A stretch of DNA of 64,000 bases from assembly GCF_041431135.1 (NCBI RefSeq), contig NZ_CP107799.1, positions 7,502,001 to 7,566,000 on the forward strand, read 5' to 3'. Below the pieces are notes generated by a model. The model was not told where the DNA came from. It did no database searches and was given only the letters and a program-made list of their open reading frames with translations. This DNA is from Streptomyces sp. NBC_00554 (GTDB taxonomy: Bacteria; Actinomycetota; Actinomycetes; Streptomycetales; Streptomycetaceae). Positions 59,096-64,000 of the stretch are shown here, piece after piece; the stretch's first letter is position 1, and each line of letters starts with the position of its first letter. A program made the translations under genes and the position numbers.

Positions 59096-60414
59096 CGCTG
59101 TACCTCGTCCTCGTCGGCGGCGAGGACGAACACGTCCGGGTCGGGGCCAAGCCACGTGTCGTACGGAGCCGCGTTCCGGGCGGGCTCGCGCCGGTCTCGT
59201 ACGGGCCCAGCCCACTCCCGTACCGGCTGAGCCGCTCCCTCTCCTGCGGGCCCAGCCCACTCTCGTACGGGCTCAGCCCCGTCGCGTAGGGACTGACCTC
59301 CCCCTGCGGGCCCCGCCCCCTCCCGTGCGGGCCGGCCGGCCTCTCGTGCAGGGCCGGCCCAGCCTCGTACGAGCTCGTTCTCATCTCGTACGAGTCCTCC
59401 CGCACCCCACTTCCCGTCGTCCCCCGGTGTCAGCAACTCCGCCACGTCCAGTACGTGGTGGCCCTCCATGGAGGGGAGGCAGCTGCCCAGCGCGGGTCCG
59501 ATCGCTGCCGCCCACGCGGCCGGGATCGAGGAGGCGCCGCGGGTTGCTCCGGCGAGGGCGCCCGCGACCGCCGCTGTCGTGTCGGCGTCGCGGCCCATGT
59601 TGACCGCGGTGAGGACGGACTCGGTGAAGTCGCCGTCGGCGGCGGCGTACGCGCCGAAGGCGAGGGCGACGGCCTCGGGGGCGAGGTCGGTCCACGGGTA
59701 GCCGCCGATGACGACCGCCGAGCGGACCGCACGTTCGCCGCGGTGGGCGACGGCGACCGCGCGGCGCAGTGAGCGGGCGGTCCAGGAGTCGTCCGGGATG
59801 ACGGCGAGGGCGGAGGCGACGACGGCGATGGTCGGGGCCCCCGCCATGGCCGCAGCGACCCCCGCGGCGACCGCCTGGCCGCCGTAGATGCCTTCGCCCT
59901 CGTGGCTCACCGAGCCGTCGATCGCCACCAGGCGGGCCGCCTCGGCGGGGCGGCCCGCGGCGAAGACGCCGAAGGGCGCCGCGCGCATCGCGAGACCGTC
60001 GCTCCAGGCATGCCGGTGCTGGGCGGAGATCGGTGCGGCGAGCCCGCGGCGGAGGTTCTCCAGGGTGCCCCGTTCGCTGAACCCTGCGCCCCGGAACGGG
60101 CCCTCGTCCCGGTCCGCGATCCACTGGTGCCAGGCCGCCTCGACATGGGTCACGGTGAGCGCCGAACCGTGCCGGGCCAGCAGCAGGCCCGAGAAGATCG
60201 CGTACTCGGTGTCGTCGGTCCCGGCCGGGTGCTCGGCGACGTACCCCGTGATCCGGCCCCACTTCGCACGGATCTCGGAGGGCTTCATGTTCTCGGCGGG
60301 CGCGCCGAGCGCGTCCCCCACGGCGAGGCCGAGCAGCGCGCCGCGCGCTCGTTCGCGGAGTCCGGCGGCGTCCCCGGGCGCCGGGGCCGAGGGAATGCAG
60401 GCGATGGAAGCCAT
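59092..60414 (-). CDS. ADP-ribosylglycohydrolase family protein 4
   Basis: 440 residues. The ARH/DraG domain occupies about residues 18-330: RGALLGLAVGDALGAPAEN, the metal motif GTDDTEYAIFSGLLLA, and NMGRDADTTAAVAGALAGA. All ligands intact. The C-terminal 100 residues are a Gly/Ala/Arg/Glu repeat tail (REWAGPAGEG, REWAGPVRD) ending in WLGPDPDVFVLAADEDEVQR. GAGAGGAGA precedes the ATG. First gene of the operon; its promoter must lie in 60415-60750. Confidence 0.92.
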   Translation of the reverse strand: MASIACIPSAPAPGDAAGLRERARGALLGLAVGDALGAPAENMKPSEIRAKWGRITGYVAEHPAGTDDTEYAIFSGLLLARHGSALTVTHVEAAWHQWIADRDEGPFRGAGFSERGTLENLRRGLAAPISAQHRHAWSDGLAMRAAPFGVFAAGRPAEAARLVAIDGSVSHEGEGIYGGQAVAAGVAAAMAGAPTIAVVASALAVIPDDSWTARSLRRAVAVAHRGERAVRSAVVIGGYPWTDLAPEAVALAFGAYAAADGDFTESVLTAVNMGRDADTTAAVAGALAGATRGASSIPAAWAAAIGPALGSCLPSMEGHHVLDVAELLTPGDDGKWGAGGLVRDENELVRGWAGPAREAGRPAREGAGPAGGGQSLRDGAEPVREWAGPAGEGAAQPVREWAGPVRDRREPARNAAPYDTWLGPDPDVFVLAADEDEVQR

Positions 60415-60685
60415 GGGTGCTTCTCCTCTCAGGGCTCCATCGCCGCCGTTCGCGACGAGTCGACGCGCGGAAACCTGGGAAACCCGCGCGGAACCCTTTG
60501 CGGATCTGTCCCACCTACGCGGTTCACCAGAGCCTCGCGCACCTCAGCATCACCCGGTCGACATCTGCGCTTCACCTGGCACAGATGAGCGAAAAACCAT
60601 AAACGTGCAGGTAAGCCCAGCCTTTCCTTGCTGGCGAGCGCGAAATTATCGGCGTAGTTTTGGGGTTGTCGAAAAGTGGAACCTG

Positions 60686-60733
60686 TCCAAGAAGCAGTCC
60701 GAGAAGCAACCCGAGAAGCAATCCGAGAAGCGC
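60686..60733 (+). repeat. Four 12-bp tandem repeats just upstream of the VIT1-like gene
   Basis: Units (T/C)CC(A/G)AGAAGC(A/G)(A/G/C) begin at 60686, 60698, 60710 and 60722. They end 17 bases before the ATG, immediately before the AGGGGG site. They are in frame with an upstream GTG (60676) and would encode QEAVREATREAIREA-like helix. The rest of the 336-base divergent gap (60415-60750) shows no gene. Confidence 0.75.
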
Positions 60734-60750
60734 ATCCCAGGGGGACCCGC

Positions 60751-61482
60751 ATGGCCATCATCGAGACCGAGGCGACGCTGCACGAGGCGCATCGCGACAA
60801 CCACACCCACCGGGACGTCAACGGTGGCTGGCTGCGGCCTGCGGTGTTCGGTGCGATGGACGGCCTCGTCTCCAACCTCGCGCTCATGACCGGTGTCGCC
60901 GGCGGATCCGTGTCCCATCAGACGATCGTCATCACCGGGCTCGCTGGTCTCGCGGCGGGTGCCTTCTCCATGGCCGCCGGCGAGTACACCTCCGTGGCCT
61001 CGCAGCGCGAACTCGTCGAGGCCGAACTCGAAGTCGAGCGACGGGAGTTGAGGAAGCACCCGAAGGACGAGGAGCGGGAGCTCGCCGAGCTGTACCAGGC
61101 GCGCGGTGTCGACGCCCCGCTGGCGCGGGAGGTCGCCCGGCAGCTGTCCCGCGACCCCGAGCAGGCCCTGGAGATACACGCCCGTGAGGAACTCGGCATC
61201 GACCCGGGCGACCTGCCCTCGCCGACCGTCGCCGCGGTGTCGAGCTTCGGCTCCTTCGCGCTCGGCGCCCTGCTCCCCGTACTGCCGTTCCTGCTCGGCG
61301 CGGCCTCTCTGTGGCCGGCGCTGCTGCTCGCGCTGATCGGGCTCTTCGCCTGCGGCGCGGTCGTGGCCAAGGTGACGGCGCGATCCTGGTGGTACAGCGG
61401 GCTGCGGCAGCTCGCTCTGGGTGGTGCCGCGGCGGGTGTGACGTACGCCCTGGGCAGTTTGTTCGGTACGGCCGTAGGATGA
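60751..61482 (+). CDS. VIT1/CCC1-family Fe2+/Mn2+ transporter
   Basis: 243 residues. Family motifs are VFGAMDGLVSNLALMTGVAGG in helix 1 (metal path) and GAFSMAAGEYTSVASQREL in helix 2. A cytoplasmic helical metal-binding region (about residues 90-155, Glu-rich EVERRELRKHPKDEERELAEL) and three C-terminal helices complete it. It exports or sequesters iron or manganese. ATG 60751 has AGGGGG upstream; an upstream GTG in the repeat region is an alternative. Confidence 0.92.
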   Translation: MAIIETEATLHEAHRDNHTHRDVNGGWLRPAVFGAMDGLVSNLALMTGVAGGSVSHQTIVITGLAGLAAGAFSMAAGEYTSVASQRELVEAELEVERRELRKHPKDEERELAELYQARGVDAPLAREVARQLSRDPEQALEIHAREELGIDPGDLPSPTVAAVSSFGSFALGALLPVLPFLLGAASLWPALLLALIGLFACGAVVAKVTARSWWYSGLRQLALGGAAAGVTYALGSLFGTAVG

Positions 61483-61520
61483 CTCGTCGGGCACCTATGC
61501 ACGGGACTGCATAAGTAGCC

Positions 61521-61776
61521 GTTACTCGGCGGTTTCGAACGCTTAACCACTGGGCATGAGCCGTAAGCGCTGTGGGCAATGAGGCCTGCTCCGCACAACC
61601 GCGGCGGGTGACGTTGCCTGCCGCGCTCCGGGCCGACGGGCACTGATCTGTCCGCTTAGGCCCCCTTAAACTCCACCGCTGCGCGCGGTACCCCCGCCGC
61701 GACCCTCCGGTGTCCGCATGTTGGAACGCAGTATCCGGTTCCCGAGATCCGCCCCATCATGTAACCTGCACGAAAT
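61521..61776 (+). promoter_or_regulatory. Candidate GlnR-like sites upstream of gltB
   Basis: GTAAC-n6-GAAAT at 61761-61776 matches the GlnR consensus gTnAC-n6-GaAAC in nine of ten positions. GTTTC-n6-TTAAC at 61532-61547 is a reverse-oriented near-match, with GTTAC at 61521. They lie in the 368-base gap 61483-61850, which contains no gene. Binding is a hypothesis. Confidence 0.4.
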
Positions 61777-61850
61777 TTTGCGCACATAAAGCAGAGGGCC
61801 AACGTCGTCCCTCGGCACTCGCATATGCCACGACGACGACGGGAGAGCCG

Positions 61851-64000
61851 ATGCGTACGCCGCGCCAGCCGTCCCAGCACTCCACGAATGGCCAGAAGTG
61901 GTCCTTCATGGATGCTCGCCCTGCAGCGCAGGGTATGTACGACCCCCGCAACGAGCACGACGCCTGTGGCGTCGGCTTCGTGGCCACCCTCACCGGTGAG
62001 GCGAGCCACGCGCTGGTCGAGCAGGCGCTCACGGTTCTGCGCAACCTGGAGCACCGAGGAGCCACCGGCGCCGAACCCGACTCGGGTGACGGCGCGGGCA
62101 TCCTCTCCCAGGTGCCGGACGCCTTCTTCCGTGAGGTGGCCGGATTCGAGCTGCCCGCGGCCGGCGCGTACGCGGTGGGCATCGCCTTCCTGCCCGAGGA
62201 CGGCATCACCGACGCCGTCTCACGGATCGAGACGATCGCCGCCGACGAGGGCCTCACCGTCCTCGGCTGGCGCGAGGTCCCGATCGCCCCCGAGCTGCTC
62301 GGCGCCACCGCGCGTTCGACCATGCCCGTCTTCCGTCAGATCTTCGTGTCCGACGGCGGCTCCTCGGAGGGCATCGACCTCGACCGCAAGGCCTTCGTAC
62401 TGCGCAAGCGCGCCGAGCGCGAGGCCGACGTGTACTTCCCGTCGCTCTCCGCCCGGACCATCGTCTACAAGGGCATGCTGACCACCGGCCAGCTGGAGCC
62501 CTTCTTCCCGGACCTGTCCGACCGCCGCTTCGCCTCCGCGATCGCGCTCGTGCACTCCCGGTTCTCCACGAACACCTTCCCGAGCTGGCCGCTCGCCCAC
62601 CCGTACCGCTTCGTCGCGCACAACGGCGAGATCAACACGGTCAAGGGCAACCGCAACTGGATGGCGGCCCGCGAGTCCCAGCTCGTCTCCGACCTCTTCG
62701 GAGCCGAGGACAAGCTCGACCGGATCTTCCCGATCTGTACGCCCGAGGCGTCCGACTCCGCCTCCTTCGACGAGGTGCTCGAGCTTCTGCACCTCGGCGG
62801 CAGGTCCCTCCCGCACTCCGTGCTGATGATGATCCCGGAGGCGTGGGAGAACCACACCTCCATGGACCAGGCCCGCCGCGCCTTCTACCAGTTCCACGCC
62901 ACGATGATGGAGCCCTGGGACGGCCCGGCCTGCGTCACCTTCACCGACGGCACCCAGGTCGGCGCGGTCCTCGACCGCAACGGCCTGCGTCCCGGCCGCT
63001 ACTGGGTCACCGACGAGGGCCTCGTCGTCCTCGGCTCCGAGGTCGGCGTCCTGGACATCGACCCCGCCAAGGTCGTCCGCAAGGGCCGCCTCCAGCCCGG
63101 CAAGATGTTCCTCGTCGACACCGCCGAGCACCGCATCATCGAGGACGAGGAGATCAAGGCCGGCCTCATCGCCGAGAAGCCGTACGCGGAGTGGCTGGAA
63201 GCCGGCGAGATCGAGCTCTCCGACCTCCCCGAGCGCGAGCACATCGTGCACACCCACGCCTCGGTCACCCGCCGCCAGCAGACCTTCGGCTACACCGAGG
63301 AAGAGCTGCGCATCATCCTCGCGCCGATGGCCAACACCGGCGGCGAGCCGCTCGGCTCCATGGGCACGGACTCGCCGATCGCGGCCCTGTCCGAGCGCCC
63401 CCGGCTGCTGTTCGACTACTTCACCCAGCTGTTCGCGCAGGTCACCAACCCGCCGCTGGACGCGATCCGCGAGGAGCTCGTCACCTCCCTGCGCTCCTCC
63501 CTCGGCCCCGCGAGCAACCTCCTCGAGCCGACCGCCGCGTCCTGTCGCAGCGTCACCCTGCCCTTCCCGGTGATCGACAACGACGAGCTGGCCAAGCTCA
63601 TCCACATCAACGCCGACGGCGACATGCCGGGTATGAAGGCCGCGACGCTGTCCGGTCTCTACCGGGTCTCCGGTGGCGGCGACTCGCTGGCCGCCCGCAT
63701 CGACGAGATCTGCACCGAGGCCGACGCCGCCATCGAGAACGGCGCCCGGCTGATCGTCCTCTCGGACCGGCACTCCGACGCCGAGCACGCGCCGATCCCG
63801 TCGCTGCTGCTCACCGCGGCCGTCCACCACCACCTCATCCGCACCAAGCAGCGCACCCAGGTGGGTCTCCTTGTCGAGGCGGGCGACGTCCGCGAGGTCC
63901 ACCATGTGGCCCTCCTCATCGGCTTCGGCGCCGCGGCCGTCAACCCGTACCTGGCGATGGAGTCCGTCGAGGACCTCGTCCGCGCGGGCACCTTCCTCCA
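61851..64000 (+). CDS. gltB: Glutamate synthase large subunit, 3'-truncated by the window edge
   Basis: 716 codons of an expected ~1,500. A 38-residue propeptide (MRTPRQPSQHSTNGQKW, RPAAQGMYDPRNEHDA) precedes Cys39, the N-terminal nucleophile of the glutaminase domain (ACGVGFVATL). Further motifs are LEHRGATGAEPDSGDGAG, HSRFSTNTFPSWPLAHPYR and HNGEINTVKGNRNWM. The central domain begins near residue 430. The enzyme makes two glutamates from glutamine and 2-oxoglutarate. GGGAGAG precedes the ATG. The gene runs off the window. Confidence 0.97.
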   Translation, partial: MRTPRQPSQHSTNGQKWSFMDARPAAQGMYDPRNEHDACGVGFVATLTGEASHALVEQALTVLRNLEHRGATGAEPDSGDGAGILSQVPDAFFREVAGFELPAAGAYAVGIAFLPEDGITDAVSRIETIAADEGLTVLGWREVPIAPELLGATARSTMPVFRQIFVSDGGSSEGIDLDRKAFVLRKRAEREADVYFPSLSARTIVYKGMLTTGQLEPFFPDLSDRRFASAIALVHSRFSTNTFPSWPLAHPYRFVAHNGEINTVKGNRNWMAARESQLVSDLFGAEDKLDRIFPICTPEASDSASFDEVLELLHLGGRSLPHSVLMMIPEAWENHTSMDQARRAFYQFHATMMEPWDGPACVTFTDGTQVGAVLDRNGLRPGRYWVTDEGLVVLGSEVGVLDIDPAKVVRKGRLQPGKMFLVDTAEHRIIEDEEIKAGLIAEKPYAEWLEAGEIELSDLPEREHIVHTHASVTRRQQTFGYTEEELRIILAPMANTGGEPLGSMGTDSPIAALSERPRLLFDYFTQLFAQVTNPPLDAIREELVTSLRSSLGPASNLLEPTAASCRSVTLPFPVIDNDELAKLIHINADGDMPGMKAATLSGLYRVSGGGDSLAARIDEICTEADAAIENGARLIVLSDRHSDAEHAPIPSLLLTAAVHHHLIRTKQRTQVGLLVEAGDVREVHHVALLIGFGAAAVNPYLAMESVEDLVRAGTFL

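Noticed and set aside
60686..60733. CRISPR-like array
   Set aside because: Units are only 12 bases with no spacers, so this is a simple tandem repeat. The same holds for the other tandem repeats in the window.
62220..63905. 561-codon minus-strand frame opposite gltB
   Set aside because: Antisense shadow; gltB motifs are clear on the plus strand.
1..64000. Insertion sequences, prophage, tRNA or rRNA genes
   Set aside because: I found no transposase, integrase or phage structural genes, no rRNA segments and no tRNA-like cloverleaf with a convincing anticodon arm.

Overview
This 64 kb window is a contiguous chromosomal block from a high-GC actinomycete, almost certainly a Streptomyces. The evidence is very high GC at third codon positions, many GTG/TTG starts, many 4-base start/stop overlaps, a polar-growth type DivIVA, a PriA-type isomerase with no trpF in view, a TrpM gene, and a gene order (ftsZ-ylmD-ylmE-sepF-ylmG-divIVA-ileS...) familiar from streptomycete core chromosomes. 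I see no rRNA, tRNA, insertion sequence, prophage or CRISPR array. This is core-genome territory with small accessory touches.

Layout. (1) 1-4.9 kb: the distal end of the dcw division cluster, with the 3' part of ftsZ, pgeF/ylmD, ylmE, sepF, ylmG/yggT and divIVA, closed by two strong hairpins. (2) 5.4-14.1 kb: minus-strand ileS preceded by a clear T-box leader with an AUC specifier. Plus-strand genes follow: a DksA/TraR-type zinc-finger protein with a histone-H1-like tail, lspA, rluD, a GNAT acetyltransferase and a CPA1 Na+/H+ antiporter. (3) 14.3-21.0 kb: an MscS channel, a dienelactone-hydrolase-like protein, a Tat-exported PhoD phosphatase, a membrane-anchored DsbA-like protein, an unknown membrane protein and a DUF2252 kinase-like protein. 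(4) 21.3-33.6 kb: dnaE, a 59-aa basic protein, an NYN-domain protein, an ABC exporter pair, a DUF2567 protein, a 24-aa bL37-like ribosomal protein, a YbaK deacylase, a LON-domain protein, an uncharacterised helical protein and a beta-helix-like membrane protein.

(5) 33.7-49.5 kb: amino-acid biosynthesis. hisD-hisC-hisB-(small membrane protein)-hisH-priA-ridA-hisF forms one tightly coupled operon. It is followed by an ArsR regulator with a conspicuous operator and an MFS exporter, then hisI-trpE, several small membrane proteins, trpC-trpM and trpB-trpA. PriA would supply both the HisA and TrpF steps, which links the two pathways. hisG, hisE, trpD and trpG are not in the window.

(6) 49.6-51.6 kb: a second DsbA-like protein and lgt with a (SKE)n tail. 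(7) 51.65-60.4 kb: a seven-gene minus-strand operon of four consecutive ADP-ribosylglycohydrolase-family proteins, a ribokinase-like kinase, a CaiB-type CoA transferase and a CitE-like lyase. Most junctions overlap by 4 bases. This is the most unusual system in the window. (8) 60.7-64 kb: a VIT1/CCC1 metal transporter with a 12-bp tandem repeat at its 5' end, and the 5' half of gltB (glutamate synthase large subunit), which runs off the window.

Small-scale structure includes two copies of a GC-rich interspersed element (about 5.1-5.4 kb and 29.3 kb), several short tandem repeats, a 33-bp-periodic triplicate motif between DUF2252 and dnaE, a palindrome at the his promoter and many perfect hairpins at gene ends.
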